Shown: positions 33,953 to 43,843, numbered from the stretch's first letter. The stretch: 64,000 nucleotides of DNA from Sporosarcina sp. ACRSL (GCF_022346605.1 NZ_JAKRNT010000007.1:124001-188000); one strand, 5' to 3'. The notes: generated by a model from the letters alone, not told the origin. Program-made: numbers and translations.

Positions 33953-33978
33953 TGAGCTGCTTAGAGGGCTCTTTTTCT
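33953..33978 (+). terminator. Terminator-type repeat (GAGCTGCTTAGA-GGCTC)
   Basis: GAGCTG CTTAGA GGGCTC then TTTTTC, followed by the dispersed motif TTCAACTAA-GG-G-TTAGTTGAAC. Related hairpins are at 34975, 51976, 58903 and 62688. Confidence 0.75.
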
Positions 33979-34055
33979 TCAACTAAAGGGGGTTAGTTGA
34001 ACAAGACTAAATATGAAATGATAATAAGAATAGAAATAAAATAGGGGGACATCTA

Positions 34056-34925
34056 ATGCATACAGGCAATGCAATAGGTTTAGAATTAGTGGAATTTGAT
34101 AAAGATGATGTCTTAGGTTTAATAAAGCTTTCTGCTTCAGTTGGCTGGGATTATGATGAACACGAGATCAAAACTGTTATGTCATCTGGTAAAATATACG
34201 GACATAAAAATGCTGTGGGGATAATTGTTTCAAGTGCCGCAATAATACCTTATGAAACTAATTTAGCTTCAATTGGAATGGTTATTGTTAATGAAGAATA
34301 TAGAGGCTTTGGCTTAGGAAAAAAGGCTACTCAGAAATGTATAGACAGTGTTTCTCAAAACAATTCTATCATATTGATTTCAACCGAAGATGGGAAGCCC
34401 TTATATGAAAACTTGGGTTTTATTACTGTTGACTATGTACATAAGTATTTAAGTGATAAATATATTCCAACTAAATTGTTTAATAATAGAGAGATTATCT
34501 TAGAGAAATACAGAGAGTATGATATTACAGAAATTATTGAATTAGATTCTGCTGCATTTGGTGATAAGAGAAGAAAATTACTTCTTAACAGGATAAATCA
34601 ATCAAAACGTTGTTTAGTTGTTAGAAATCTAAAGGGGAAGATTATTGGATTTGGATTATCCATATTAGGACCAGTAAATCTATTAATAGGACCTATTGTA
34701 GCACCAGATTCACAAACAGCTGCTTTAATAATTGATAGGTTAGTTTTTGATCATCAAGGAACGTTAAGGATTGATGTACCATCCAATAATGACGAGTTAA
34801 TGTCATTCTTGGAGAGAAGCGGATTTGTAAAAGTTAGCAATCCACCGATAATGATCAAGAATTCTAGTAATATGCCATATAGGAATAAAGAGTTATTTGC
34901 TATTGCTGCACAAATCTTTGGTTAG
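34056..34925 (+). CDS. GNAT acetyltransferase with second C-terminal domain
   Basis: 289 residues. The N-terminal ~135 residues are a GNAT fold with the acetyl-CoA loop 'YRGFGLGKKATQ' and 'PLYENLGF'. A second GNAT-like half ('EYDITEIIELDSAAFGDKR', 'FLERSGFVKVS') resembles the Acetyltransf_18 domain. Two-domain members act on small molecules or antibiotics; the substrate here is unknown. GGGGG site before the ATG. Confidence 0.8.
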   Translation: MHTGNAIGLELVEFDKDDVLGLIKLSASVGWDYDEHEIKTVMSSGKIYGHKNAVGIIVSSAAIIPYETNLASIGMVIVNEEYRGFGLGKKATQKCIDSVSQNNSIILISTEDGKPLYENLGFITVDYVHKYLSDKYIPTKLFNNREIILEKYREYDITEIIELDSAAFGDKRRKLLLNRINQSKRCLVVRNLKGKIIGFGLSILGPVNLLIGPIVAPDSQTAALIIDRLVFDHQGTLRIDVPSNNDELMSFLERSGFVKVSNPPIMIKNSSNMPYRNKELFAIAAQIFG

Positions 34926-34974
34926 AGATAGCAATATTCTTCTTCAACTAACAGGTGCTTTAGTTGAAGATCGT

Positions 34975-34999
34975 TGAGCTATCTAGACTGCTCTTTTTC
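34975..34999 (+). terminator. Terminator-type repeat
   Basis: GAGC TATCTAGACT GCTC TTTTTC with flanking TTCAACTAAC-GGTGCTTTAGTTGAAG, a variant of the hairpin at 33953. Confidence 0.65.
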
Positions 35000-35033
35000 T
35001 AACGGGACAGTTTAGTAAGGAGGTGCGTTTAAT

Positions 35034-35486
35034 ATGAATAAAATTAAAACAGTAGTAATTTGCACATCTATCGTATCGATAATTTTACTGGGCATTACTT
35101 TTTTTGAATACATATTTTTAAGATTACTCGGATTTCAATATAATTCAATTGGTGCTTTACTATTTTTCTTTGTTATGTATGTATTCCTCGAAATACCCCT
35201 CACCCTCATTACAAATGCGATACCAAAAGCTTTTAAGTCTATCGGTATTATTCAATCAAGTAAGGGCTGGTTATCATTTATTTTGAATGCGGGTCTTACT
35301 TTTGCTTTAATTGAATTACTCGATACCTTCATGGTGAATGTCTCAATTACTTGGCAAGGTTCCCTCATATTTGCACTGATTGCTGGACTTGCCGGTTTGA
35401 TATTAAAAGAGAAAGATGATGAACCCCCAATGATTGATAGCGAAGAATTTGAGAAAATAGGAAATAGCTTTAATCCTAAGAAATAA
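35034..35486 (+). CDS. YrvL-like membrane protein
   Basis: 150 residues, four predicted transmembrane helices and an acidic C-terminal tail. Size, helix spacing and 'FFVMYVFLEIPLTLITNAIPKA' resemble YrvL-family regulatory membrane proteins of Bacillus, known in B. subtilis as a negative regulator of oxalate decarboxylase-related stress. AAGGAGG before the ATG. The family call is from memory of the pattern and is moderate. Confidence 0.55.
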   Translation: MNKIKTVVICTSIVSIILLGITFFEYIFLRLLGFQYNSIGALLFFFVMYVFLEIPLTLITNAIPKAFKSIGIIQSSKGWLSFILNAGLTFALIELLDTFMVNVSITWQGSLIFALIAGLAGLILKEKDDEPPMIDSEEFEKIGNSFNPKK

Positions 35487-35745
35487 GCTATCTAACGCAA
35501 GGCTTGTGAAAAATTACACTTAAACTAACAGGTGCTATAGTTAAACATGACCATCATTTTGATGGTCTGTTTTTATGTCCAAAACATCAAGAAGACTTCG
35601 ACGATACAATGTTTAAAAAGTTTCACTTTAACTAGAGTACAGGTTAGTTCAATAACAGGTATTAAAAGTTTTTACTATTATTCGTAAATTTAAGAAGTTC
35701 GAATAACGCTAGAAAGCATATATATAAAGTGAGAGGGAGGAGAAA

Positions 35746-35814
35746 GTGAAAAAGGGCACTAAATCAGGGTTATTTCTTTCATTGTTTGTATTAATTGGTT
35801 TTGATAGTAATTAG
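35746..35814 (+). CDS. Possible 22-aa hydrophobic peptide
   Basis: GAGGGAGGAG precedes a GTG that opens a 22-codon frame 'MKKGTKSGLFLSLFVLIGF' ending at TAG. It looks like the signal-peptide start of a lost secreted protein or a short membrane peptide. Confidence 0.3.
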   Translation: MKKGTKSGLFLSLFVLIGFDSN

Positions 35815-35871
35815 ACATACGTCTTCCATCCGCTCCGTTTAGCAAGGTAATGTTTATATCGGTGGGGACGA

Positions 35872-35995
35872 TTAATCAATTTTTCCTTCCTTTTTCATCT
35901 CCCCAATAGCTATCCATACACCCATAAATCCCGCAACAGATCAAGATGGAAAACCAATTTAATAGTATCCCATTGTCCTGTAAGCAATGATATAA
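35872..35995 (-). pseudogene. Decayed end of a small membrane protein
   Basis: Reading leftward, 'SLLTGQWDTIKL', 'NWFSILICCGIYG' and 'GVWIAIGEMKKEGKID' appear in successive frames up to a stop, so two frameshifts would be needed to join them. The whole looks like the C-terminal half of a small integral membrane protein. Confidence 0.35.
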
Positions 35996-36040
35996 CTACA
36001 AAAACAACTGGGATTTAAATTTAAAACGAAGGAGATAAAT

Positions 36041-36481
36041 ATGAGTTCTAAAAAAAGAACTGCAAAAATGAGCGAGGTCTCGTTGTTTCGACTTTATTTG
36101 CTGAGAGCACTGTACCTTCTTATCGTCGTAGGGCTCGGTATCGTGCAATGGCCGGAAGTCATCCAGGAGATTATCCATCAGGAGAGGTCCTGGGAGCTAA
36201 TGGAAGGAGTAGTTGCCTGTATGTTGACCGCCTTTTCGGCTCTTTCAATCCTGGGGCTACGGTATCCGCTGCAGATGCTACCTTTGCTTCTGTGGGAACT
36301 GCTGTGGAAGTCAATCTGGCTGCTAGTCGTTGCAGTCCCACTGTGGTCAGCCGGTCAAATGGATGAATCAACCTGGGCGACGGCTTCAGCCTGCTTAATA
36401 GTCGTGATTTTTCCATTCGTCATTCCTTGGCGCTATGTATTTTCTCACTATGTGAAGAAGCACGCAGATCGGTGGCGCTGA
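36041..36481 (+). CDS. Membrane protein of unknown function, 146 aa
   Basis: Four hydrophobic helices with a Lys/Arg-rich N-terminus and C-terminus ('MSSKKRTAKMSE', 'HYVKKHADRWR'), both likely cytoplasmic. GAAGGAG before the ATG. Higher GC than the genes around it. Similar small four-helix proteins are found widely in Firmicutes without a known role. Confidence 0.65.
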   Translation: MSSKKRTAKMSEVSLFRLYLLRALYLLIVVGLGIVQWPEVIQEIIHQERSWELMEGVVACMLTAFSALSILGLRYPLQMLPLLLWELLWKSIWLLVVAVPLWSAGQMDESTWATASACLIVVIFPFVIPWRYVFSHYVKKHADRWR

Positions 36482-36659
36482 GGGAAGCTGGACTGCGTAA
36501 TCCACTGCCACCTCTAATCAACCGAATGCGTATCGGTAGTAAAGAAGCGCCTTCACATCTCTCGGTCCATATAGGTTATTGTTTTAGTCAATTTTATTGA
36601 ACTAGGTGAAAAGAAGTACAAACAATAAATGAATTTCTTATTGTGCGCTAACGGGTACT

Positions 36660-36810
36660 TTAGTTCAATAAGGATACTATAATATTTCGACAAAAAACGC
36701 TCAATTCGAGTGTTTTTACTTGTTTTTATTTAGCTTTTTCACTGCCGAAATATATGCTGATTAACCTGTTATTTGCGTTGTTACTTACACCTTTCTCCTC
36801 ATCAACCGAA
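36660..36810. repeat. Dispersed ~150-bp intergenic segment, copy 1
   Basis: Starts AGTTCAATAAGGATACTATAATATTTCG-CAAAAA, contains the hairpin AAACGCTCAATTCGAGTGTTTTT, and runs through TGCCGAAATATATGCTGATTAACC to CAACCGAA. Bases 52470-52618 repeat it at about 80% identity; 63156-63200 repeats the first third. The gap 36481-36969 holds nothing else I can support apart from this and a short hairpin near 36890-36915. Confidence 0.8.
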
Positions 36811-36969
36811 CCCTTTAGATTTAGAGGAGATCCTTATTAATTGTACGAGGTCTCGTACTTCACACTAAATAAGCATTTCTAGAAGCATGATCTCGCTGTA
36901 AGGATCATGCTTTTTATTATGGAGATTTATCAAAATCGGACAGGTTTGACAATTTACAAAAAACTACTA

Positions 36970-37019
36970 TTGACTATTATGTTTTAAAGTAACATAATAA
37001 TGTTTGAAACGAACATTAT
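36970..37019 (+). promoter_or_regulatory. Promoter and palindromic operator of the D-threonate-type operon
   Basis: TTGACT (36970-36975), 17 bases, CATAAT (36993-36998). Overlapping the -10 box is a palindrome ATAATGTT-TGAAACG-AACATTAT (36997-37019) with an 8-bp perfect arm. Its place between the promoter and the DeoR-type gene points to autorepression. Confidence 0.75.
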
Positions 37020-37056
37020 GACATACTAATAAAAAGTTATAAGGTGGTTGTTTCTA

Positions 37057-37815
37057 ATGTTGCCTCGGGAACGGAAAAAACATATTCTACAACTTTTAGA
37101 AATGTACGGGAAGATTGACATTGTTGAGTTGTCAAACGAGTTGTCTGTGACGCCGATGACAATCCGTCGAGATTTGGATGCATTGGAGAAAGAACGAAAA
37201 CTGATACGGACACACGGGGGAGCCGTGTTGCCTCAAGGGCTTATCTTTGAGGAAACGTATGAGTCGAAGGCGGGACAAGCGGTGGAACAGAAAAGACTCA
37301 TCGCCATGGAAGCCAGTTCATTGATTAAAGAGAATATGACGATTCTGCTCGATTCCGGTACGACAACACTAGAAATCGCAAAAATCTTGAAGCATCGGGA
37401 GAATCTAACGGTCATTACTACCGACATTAAAATTGCTGTAGAGCTTATGAATAGTAAGCTTGACATCATTGTTGTTGGAGGGCGCCTGCAAAATGACGTG
37501 GGTGCATTGTATGGCTCATTGACAGAACTAACACTCAGTGAGATGCATGCCGATCTATTCTTTCTTGGTGCGCATGCTGTACATCCGACACTCGGTGTGA
37601 CAACGCCGTCGTTGGAAAAAGCTGCGGTGAAGAAAGCCATGATTCAAGCAGCTGAAAAAACGTTTCTAGTTGCCGATTCATCCAAATTCAATCGAAAAGC
37701 GTTTTCGAAAGTGTGCGAGTTAACGAGTCTTACCAAAATAATTACAGATCAACAGATTTCAATAAAAGTAGTGGATGAATATGCGCAATATACGGAACTC
37801 ATCATAGCGAAGTAG
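37057..37815 (+). CDS. DeoR-family transcriptional regulator
   Basis: 252 residues. N-terminal helix-turn-helix 'LPRERKKHILQLLEMYGKIDIVELSNELSVTPMTIRRDL' (quoted motif core: SVTPMTIRRDL) and 'RTHGGAVL' are DeoR signatures. The C-terminal half is the sugar-phosphate-binding ISOCOT-like domain ('LLDSGTTTLEIAK', 'FLGAHAVHPTLGVTTP'). ATG 37057 is chosen over the TTG at 37048 because AAGGTGG sits at good spacing. It is the first gene of the operon and probably represses it until a phosphorylated intermediate appears. Confidence 0.9.
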   Translation: MLPRERKKHILQLLEMYGKIDIVELSNELSVTPMTIRRDLDALEKERKLIRTHGGAVLPQGLIFEETYESKAGQAVEQKRLIAMEASSLIKENMTILLDSGTTTLEIAKILKHRENLTVITTDIKIAVELMNSKLDIIVVGGRLQNDVGALYGSLTELTLSEMHADLFFLGAHAVHPTLGVTTPSLEKAAVKKAMIQAAEKTFLVADSSKFNRKAFSKVCELTSLTKIITDQQISIKVVDEYAQYTELIIAK

Positions 37816-37823
37816 GTGTCATT

Positions 37824-39125
37824 ATGAAGATAGGAATCATAGCAGACGATATTACAGGAGCTAATGCAACAGGTGTACTACTCTCAAAGGTTGGGTTTGT
37901 AAGCGCTACCGTTGTTTTCGGCGGGAAAGTCCCGGATTCGGATCAGTTTACGTCGATTAGTGTTGATACGGATAGTCGATATGTCGAGCCGGAAATAGCG
38001 AAAGCTCGGGTGTCAGATGCCTATCAGCAATTAAAGGGATGGGGCGTAGACGTCGTTGCGAAACGGATTGACAGTACGGTTCGTGGGAATTTGGGTTCGG
38101 AAACAGACGCCATCTTAGAGGCGATCGGTCCTGACAGTATTGCAATCGTTGTCGCATCTTATCCTGATTCCGGACGTGTCACTTCCGGTGGATATTTGTT
38201 AGTGGATGGCGTGCCTGTCCAAGAGACGGATGTGGCAAAAGATCCGATGAATCCGATTACGAATTCATATGTGCCGGACATTGTGGCGGAACAAAGCAAG
38301 TATTCGGTCGGTCATATTGGATTGGGCGTCGTCCTAAAAGGGACAGCCTGTATTAAGCCCGCGATGGAACGGTGTATTGATGAAGGCAATCGAATTATTG
38401 TCGTCGATGCCGTCACAAACGAAGAAATCGAACATATTGCAGAAGCAATGGCATTGATCGGAGGAAAGTCATTTGTTCCGGTTGATCCGGGGCCACTTTC
38501 TGCGGCGTATGGCCGTTTGATCGCCAGCCAAGACGTCAAGGAAAGCAAATGGATTCTCACGATTGGGAGTGTAACCCCGATCACTGGGCGCCAAATTCAT
38601 TATTTGGTTGATAAAACAAATGCAAAACCGATTTACGTGAATGTGCAAGCGTTAGCTTCGATGACGGACTCATGGGATCATGAAGTGAAGCGAGCGACTG
38701 AAGAAGCGCTCCGTAAATTGGAAACGGAAGAGTTGCTCATCATTACGACGCATTCACCGACAGCGAAAGTCCTTCCTTTAGCGGATATTGCAAAAGAAGA
38801 AGGAACGACAAGGGAAGAACTGGCGAAGCGAATTACGGTCGGTCTCGCGAATATCACTCATAATGTCGTCCAACAAAGTGAGAAAAAGATCAATGGTACA
38901 TACTCGAGTGGTGGGGACGTGACAGCCGCATTATGCGCAGTCAGTCAAGCGGAAGCGATCCATTTGCAGGATGAAGTGATGCCGCGCGCGGCATATGGAA
39001 AATTCATCGGTGGCACATTCGATGGAATTCCAGTTGTGACAAAAGGTGGAACGGTTGGCGACAAGCAATCGATTTACACATGTGTCAATTATTTAAAGTC
39101 AAATAATCATGAAGGAAGTGTTTGA
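37824..39125 (+). CDS. dtnK: Four-carbon acid sugar kinase (DUF1537/OtnK-DtnK family)
   Basis: 433 residues. The N-terminal domain opens '[20 protein letters not shown]', the family signature, with 'SVDTDSRYV' and '[14 protein letters not shown]' for substrate binding. The C-terminal domain has '[13 protein letters not shown]' and the nucleotide loop '[14 protein letters not shown]'. DtnK phosphorylates D-threonate at O4 with ATP. The pairing with PdxA2 as the next gene, and no aldolase or OtnC gene, points to the D-threonate (or D-erythronate/L-threonate-like) route rather than the OtnC branch. Confidence 0.88.
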   Translation: MKIGIIADDITGANATGVLLSKVGFVSATVVFGGKVPDSDQFTSISVDTDSRYVEPEIAKARVSDAYQQLKGWGVDVVAKRIDSTVRGNLGSETDAILEAIGPDSIAIVVASYPDSGRVTSGGYLLVDGVPVQETDVAKDPMNPITNSYVPDIVAEQSKYSVGHIGLGVVLKGTACIKPAMERCIDEGNRIIVVDAVTNEEIEHIAEAMALIGGKSFVPVDPGPLSAAYGRLIASQDVKESKWILTIGSVTPITGRQIHYLVDKTNAKPIYVNVQALASMTDSWDHEVKRATEEALRKLETEELLIITTHSPTAKVLPLADIAKEEGTTREELAKRITVGLANITHNVVQQSEKKINGTYSSGGDVTAALCAVSQAEAIHLQDEVMPRAAYGKFIGGTFDGIPVVTKGGTVGDKQSIYTCVNYLKSNNHEGSV

Positions 39126-39127
39126 AC

Positions 39128-40141
39128 ATGACAACAGTTCGAGAAATTATTGCAATCCCAATGGGTGACGCTGCAGGAATCGGCCCGGAAATTACAGTGA
39201 AATCGTTGGCGAAACAAGAACTTTACGACCTATGTAAACCGCTTGTTGTCGGTGATGCCAATATTATTCGGAAAGCGATCGAAGTAACTGGCGTGAATTT
39301 GAACGTCAATGTCATCAATGCACCAGCAGAAGGTACTTACGAATTCGGTACGATCGACATGTTGGATTTAGCAAATATCGATATGGCAACTTTCGAACCT
39401 GGACAAGTTTCAGGCACAAATGGTAAAGCGTCATTTGAATACATTAAACGTTCTGTCGAATTAGCGATGGCAGATGAAGTGAAAGCACTTGCGACAACAC
39501 CGATTAACAAAGAATCGTTGAAAGCTGGAAATGTCCCTTATATCGGACATACAGAAATGCTTGAAGATCTAGGCGAAACGCCAGATCCACTAACGATGTT
39601 CCAAGTAAAGGGTATGCGTATTTTCTTCTTAACTCGCCATGTATCACTTGCAGAAGCAATTAGCCAAATGACGAAAGAACGTGTACACGATTACTTGATC
39701 CGCTGTGATAAAGCACTACAACGTCTCGGAGTCGAGAATCGGAAATTCGCTGTTGCAGGTTTGAACCCGCATTCAGGTGAGGGTGGCCTATTCGGAAATG
39801 AAGAAGTAGAGCAAATCAAGCCAGGGATTGAAGCGGCAAAAGCGGACGGCATCGATGCATACGGCCCGGTTCCAGCAGACTCTGTATTCTTCCAAGCATT
39901 GAATGGAAAATACGACGCTGTCCTTTCTCTCTATCATGACCAAGGACATATTGCAGCGAAAATGACGGATTTCCACCGTACAATCTCCATTACGAATGGA
40001 CTTCCATTCCTTCGTACATCGGTTGACCATGGTACAGCATTTGACATTGCATGGAAAAATATCGCATCAGAAGTGAGCATGTATGAGTGTATTAAGCTTG
40101 CAGCTGAGTATGCGCCAAAATTCACTAGAGATTCACTCTAA
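39128..40141 (+). CDS. pdxA2: PdxA2-type 4-phospho-threonate dehydrogenase
   Basis: 337 residues from ATG 39128, just after the kinase stop. '[18 protein letters not shown]', 'GHTEMLEDL', '[18 protein letters not shown]' and '[11 protein letters not shown]' hold the metal His ligands and NAD site of the PdxA family. PdxA2 oxidises D-threonate 4-phosphate, which decarboxylates to dihydroxyacetone phosphate. Context (kinase upstream, transporter downstream) separates it from the vitamin B6 enzyme PdxA. Confidence 0.9.
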   Translation: MTTVREIIAIPMGDAAGIGPEITVKSLAKQELYDLCKPLVVGDANIIRKAIEVTGVNLNVNVINAPAEGTYEFGTIDMLDLANIDMATFEPGQVSGTNGKASFEYIKRSVELAMADEVKALATTPINKESLKAGNVPYIGHTEMLEDLGETPDPLTMFQVKGMRIFFLTRHVSLAEAISQMTKERVHDYLIRCDKALQRLGVENRKFAVAGLNPHSGEGGLFGNEEVEQIKPGIEAAKADGIDAYGPVPADSVFFQALNGKYDAVLSLYHDQGHIAAKMTDFHRTISITNGLPFLRTSVDHGTAFDIAWKNIASEVSMYECIKLAAEYAPKFTRDSL

Positions 40142-40214
40142 GTCCAACTGACGAGATTGGGGAGAGAATGCCTCTCCCTTCTTTCATCGTCCAAATTGAA
40201 AGGGGTTACAAGGG

Positions 40215-41588
40215 ATGTCACATGAGACGCAAATTATTCTAGGACTCATTATTGGAGTCATTTTACTAGTATTCCTTGTTGTAAAAACGAAAATTCATGT
40301 ATTTTTAGCTTTGATCATAGCAGCTGCTGTTGTGGGACTTATCGGCGGAATGGCACCTAAAAGTGTATCAGACGCCATCATTAGTGGTTTCGGTAGTACA
40401 TTAGGTTCGATTGGGATTATTATTGGTTTTGGTGTCATGATGGGTCGTCTATTGGAAGTGTCTGGAGCTGCCGAACGGTTGGCTTATGCACTAATTCGCG
40501 CGGTCGGTAAGAAAAAAGAGGAATGGGCAATGGCGCTTGCCGGATATATCGTTGCGATTCCTATCTTCGTTGACTCAACGTTCATTATCTTAACACCGCT
40601 CATTAAATCGGTTGCTAGAAAAACAGGGAAGTCGGTTGTCGCTCTTGGGATTCCGTTGGCGATTGGGGCTGCTGCAACGCACCATGCGGTTCCGCCGACT
40701 CCAGGTCCGCTTGGTGTTGCAGGGATTTTCAATGTCGATGTTGGACAAATGATTATTTATGGATTGATTTTTGCGGTTCCAATCATGATCATTGGTGTGT
40801 TTTATGGTAAATGGCTTGGAAAGAGAATTCACCAAATTCCGACAGAAGATGGAACAGACTTCTTCCGTCCTGACAAAGATTTCACATTCGCAGATTTTGA
40901 GAAACTTTCACGGGAAAGAGATAAAGAGCTTCCTTCTTTATTCCGTTCCATTTTGCCAATTGCATTACCGATCGTCTTGATCTTTTTGAATACAACGCTT
41001 TCCGCATTGGAAGTGACAGGTGGGTTGTACGATTATATCATCTTCCTCGGGCAGCCGGTCATCGCGGTAGGACTTGCGGTAATTGCTGCAATCTATGCGC
41101 TGGCGGGTCGCTTGAACCGTGAAGAGACGCTCGGTCGTATGGAAGAAGGAATGAACAGTGCCGGTGTTATTTTGCTAATTACAGGTGCGGGTGGAGCGTT
41201 CGGTTATGTGCTTCGTGAAAGTGGTGCCGGTAACTATATCGCAGAACTTGTAGCGGGATTACCACTTCCAGCCGTATTGATTCCATTCATCATCGCTTCC
41301 CTTGTCCGTCTGATCCAAGGTAGTGGAACGGTTGCCATGATTACCGCGGCATCCATTTCTGCGCCGATCTTGATGAACTTGCCAGATGTGAATATGACAC
41401 TCGCTGCACAAGCGGCTGCACTCGGTGCAATGGTATTCTCTTACTATAGTGATACACTGTTTTGGGTCGTCAACCGTTCACTCGGGATTAAAGATCCGAA
41501 GGAACAAATCCTTGTCTGGTCGGTACCAACGACATTGGCATGGGCTGCATCACTCATTATGATTATTATTGCGGATTTGATTGTTTAA
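40215..41588 (+). CDS. GntP-family gluconate-type permease
   Basis: 457 residues, 12-14 transmembrane helices. 'IGIIIGFGVMMGRLLEVSGAAERLAYALI', 'DSTFIILTPLIKSVARKTGKS' and 'THHAVPPTPGPLGVAGI' are GntP hallmarks. It brings in the sugar acid with a proton, and by operon context the four-carbon acid used by DtnK and PdxA2. AAAGGGG before the start. Last gene of the operon. Confidence 0.92.
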   Translation: MSHETQIILGLIIGVILLVFLVVKTKIHVFLALIIAAAVVGLIGGMAPKSVSDAIISGFGSTLGSIGIIIGFGVMMGRLLEVSGAAERLAYALIRAVGKKKEEWAMALAGYIVAIPIFVDSTFIILTPLIKSVARKTGKSVVALGIPLAIGAAATHHAVPPTPGPLGVAGIFNVDVGQMIIYGLIFAVPIMIIGVFYGKWLGKRIHQIPTEDGTDFFRPDKDFTFADFEKLSRERDKELPSLFRSILPIALPIVLIFLNTTLSALEVTGGLYDYIIFLGQPVIAVGLAVIAAIYALAGRLNREETLGRMEEGMNSAGVILLITGAGGAFGYVLRESGAGNYIAELVAGLPLPAVLIPFIIASLVRLIQGSGTVAMITAASISAPILMNLPDVNMTLAAQAAALGAMVFSYYSDTLFWVVNRSLGIKDPKEQILVWSVPTTLAWAASLIMIIIADLIV

Positions 41589-41592
41589 AATA

Positions 41593-41627
41593 AAAGCGCT
41601 GATCTATAGTAGATCAGTGCTTTTATT
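41593..41627 (+). terminator. Operon terminator
   Basis: AAAAGCGCTGATCTA / TAGATCAGTGCTTTT with a T-rich tail directly after the permease stop. Confidence 0.9.
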
Positions 41628-41651
41628 TTGCGAAAAAAGGGAAAGGTGCCT

Positions 41652-41741
41652 GGAGTAGGTGCATCCTTAGTGATTAAAACTTTAGGTCCATCTGTTATGA
41701 ATATCGGGGAATTAATAGAAGCTGCTATGTTAGTATTGTAA
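41652..41741 (+). pseudogene. C-terminal remnant of a membrane protein
   Basis: An open stretch without a start, 'GVGASLVIKTLGPSVMNIGE' then 'LIEAAMLVL' to TAA. It looks like the last helix of a transporter or integral membrane protein. It begins near a half-copy of the GGTGCCTGG palindrome. Confidence 0.3.
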
Positions 41742-41857
41742 GAGGTAGGAATAACATATTGAACTTAAAGGGCATTAGAGGGTTTGATGTCCTTTTTGTT
41801 GAATCTATAGAATTGATTAGCTTTCAAAATGAGATTAACTAAAGTGAGGTAATAGAA

Positions 41858-42316
41858 ATGAAAGAAACCGAAACACTAACCTTTTCCCATAAACAACTAG
41901 CCGCAACTTGCTTCAATCAAGTGTGGGATCTACTTGAGAAGGAAGTGCGTACACCAGAGGAACAAGAACAGATGATTCACCTTTGTCATAGTTCTTTCTG
42001 GCATTGGACACAGGCAGAAGAATGTACGGAAACGAATCTATCTATTGGCTATTGGCAACTTGCACGTGTCTATGCAGTAGCAGGGCAAGGAGAAAATGCG
42101 TTAAATTATGCGAAACGCTGTATAGTTGTGAGCGAAGAGGCGAGTCTTGCTCCGTTTTATATTGGCTACGGTTATGAGGCTGCGGCGAGAGCTTACTTCG
42201 TATTGGGGCAAAACGATGAGAGCCGGAGATATAAAGACTTAGCCTATGAATATGTAGAGAAAATGACTGATGAAGAAAGCAAAAAGCTGCTATTGAGTGA
42301 TTTGGATTTTTCGTAA
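41858..42316 (+). CDS. Helical-repeat protein (TPR-like), paralogue A
   Basis: 152 residues, all helical. 'MIHLCHSSFWHWTQAEECTE', 'YWQLARVYAVAGQGENALNY' and 'YEAAARAYFVLGQNDESRRY' have the spacing of degenerate TPR units. About 80% identical to the protein at 45478, which has the same upstream sequence (AAGTGAGGTA). The family is conserved in Bacilli but without known role; a protein-binding function is likely. Confidence 0.65.
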   Translation: MKETETLTFSHKQLAATCFNQVWDLLEKEVRTPEEQEQMIHLCHSSFWHWTQAEECTETNLSIGYWQLARVYAVAGQGENALNYAKRCIVVSEEASLAPFYIGYGYEAAARAYFVLGQNDESRRYKDLAYEYVEKMTDEESKKLLLSDLDFS

Positions 42317-42343
42317 CACACTCTATCTAAAAGGGGAATGTGT

Positions 42344-42694
42344 ATGTATTTAGAGATTTATCTTTATCCCGTACTGGAAGAAAATCAAGAAAAATTTATA
42401 GAGATTAATCGAGAAGCTGAACGTATTTATAAAGAGTATGGTGCGATTGAGAGCGACACATTTATGGCTGTATCTATTCAACCGGAATACGGTTGTGCAG
42501 GAATGGTATCGGCAGTTGAACTACATGAAAACGAGATTCTTATGTTAGAAATTAACCGTTATCATAATAAGGAACACCACCGCCAAGTATTAGAGAAAGT
42601 TGACAATGACAAGCAGATTGGTGAGTTATATGTTCAAATGACAAAGGTGATCGATATGAATCGAACTGTCCGCGGTGAATTCGGATTGCCCTAA
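42344..42694 (+). CDS. DUF1428-like small alpha+beta protein
   Basis: 116 residues starting 'MYLEIYLYPVLEENQEKFI' then 'AERIYKEYGAIES', the pattern of DUF1428/YbaA dimeric alpha-beta barrel proteins. AAAAGGGG supports the ATG at 42344 rather than that at 42338. It lies 27 bases after paralogue A, so the two may be co-transcribed. Function unknown. Confidence 0.6.
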   Translation: MYLEIYLYPVLEENQEKFIEINREAERIYKEYGAIESDTFMAVSIQPEYGCAGMVSAVELHENEILMLEINRYHNKEHHRQVLEKVDNDKQIGELYVQMTKVIDMNRTVRGEFGLP

Positions 42695-42803
42695 TTCTTC
42701 TTCAGGGGTTGTAATAAATTTGTCAAAATATGAGGACTGTTGGGGAAGGAAATGCTCCTTTACTGTCGAAGTAGTACATACGAAAAGAATGGAGTGAAGA
42801 TCT

Positions 42804-43253
42804 ATGACATTAGCATATAAACAAATAATCGTTGCAATCGATGGATCAGAAGAGTCGGAATGGGCTTTTCAAAAGGCGGTGGCGATTGCTGACCGAAATG
42901 AGGCTACTCTGAATTTGGTCAACATCGTCGATACACGATCGTATTCTTCTGCTGAGGCATATGACCGTTCGATCGCTGAAAGTGCCAATAAATCCGCAGA
43001 AGACTTGCTGAACAACTACAAAGCGGAAGCTGTACAAGCTGGTGTGTCAAACGTTAATGTAGTTGTGGATTATGGCTCACCTAAAAAAATGATTGCAACA
43101 GACCTCCCGAAAAAACTGGGTGCAGATCTCATCATCTGTGGTGCGACGGGTCTCAATGCAGTTGAACGCTTCGTTATGGGCAGCGTCTCTGGAAACATTG
43201 TACGCTCCGCAAAATGTGATGTACTCGTCGTCCGTAAACCCGAAGGCTTATAG
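42804..43253 (+). CDS. Universal stress protein (UspA family)
   Basis: 149 residues. 'IIVAIDGSEESEWAFQKAV' and 'GADLIICGATGLNAVERFVMGSVSGNIVRSAKCDVLVV' contain the G2xG9G(S/T) ATP-binding pattern. Cytosolic, typically dimeric and induced by stress. Single gene with a terminator at 43277. Confidence 0.93.
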   Translation: MTLAYKQIIVAIDGSEESEWAFQKAVAIADRNEATLNLVNIVDTRSYSSAEAYDRSIAESANKSAEDLLNNYKAEAVQAGVSNVNVVVDYGSPKKMIATDLPKKLGADLIICGATGLNAVERFVMGSVSGNIVRSAKCDVLVVRKPEGL

Positions 43254-43276
43254 AGGAAAAAAATAAGAATGGGATA

Positions 43277-43320
43277 CGCCATCTGTACGATTTGAAAAAT
43301 TCGTATTAGGTGGCTTTTTA
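43277..43320 (+). terminator. Intrinsic terminator after uspA-like gene
   Basis: GCCATCTGTACGA / TCGTATTAGGTGGC with AT loop, followed by TTTTTA. Confidence 0.8.
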
Positions 43321-43348
43321 TCTTGTGTACGAAGGGGAGTGCTTTTAT

Positions 43349-43843
43349 ATGGCGTTGTCAGAGGAAATGATGTTATCCATTTCTAAATTTATCGATGCGA
43401 ACTATGTCGATGAATTTGTCGTTCATCAACTTGAAAGTGAACTTTTTTCAGCGGAACAATCGATTCGTGAGGAAAGCCGAAGCTTGGAGGATGTTTTGAG
43501 GCAATTGGATGAAACATTCTCGGAAAGATTACTCCGTTTGATTGATGAAAGAGGGATGACCGATTCAGAGGCTTATAAACGAGCGAATGTGGATCGGAAG
43601 CATTTTTCAAAAATCCGGAATGATGTCCACTATCGACCGAGTAAATCGACGGCCATTGCGTTTGCGATCGCTCTGCAACTAAATTTAGATGAAACGAAGG
43701 ATCTGTTGCTGAAGGCGGGATTCGCCCTATCGCCGAGCAGCAAGTTCGACCTGATTATCGAGTATTTCATCCGGGAAGGAAATTATAATCTCTTTGAAAT
43801 CAATGAAGCGTTGTTCGCTTTTGACCAAAACGTGCTTGTATGA
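43349..43843 (+). CDS. Helix-turn-helix protein paired with vWA gene
   Basis: 164 residues. The middle part '[21 protein letters not shown]', '[20 protein letters not shown]' and '[18 protein letters not shown]' reads as an XRE-like HTH; the N-terminal part is an acidic helix. ATG 43349 has GAAGGGGAG upstream; the frame extends to 43310 without a site. It precedes a vWA protein by 82 bases, and this HTH/vWA pair recurs in bacteria. It may regulate or be regulated by that partner. Confidence 0.7.
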   Translation: MALSEEMMLSISKFIDANYVDEFVVHQLESELFSAEQSIREESRSLEDVLRQLDETFSERLLRLIDERGMTDSEAYKRANVDRKHFSKIRNDVHYRPSKSTAIAFAIALQLNLDETKDLLLKAGFALSPSSKFDLIIEYFIREGNYNLFEINEALFAFDQNVLV

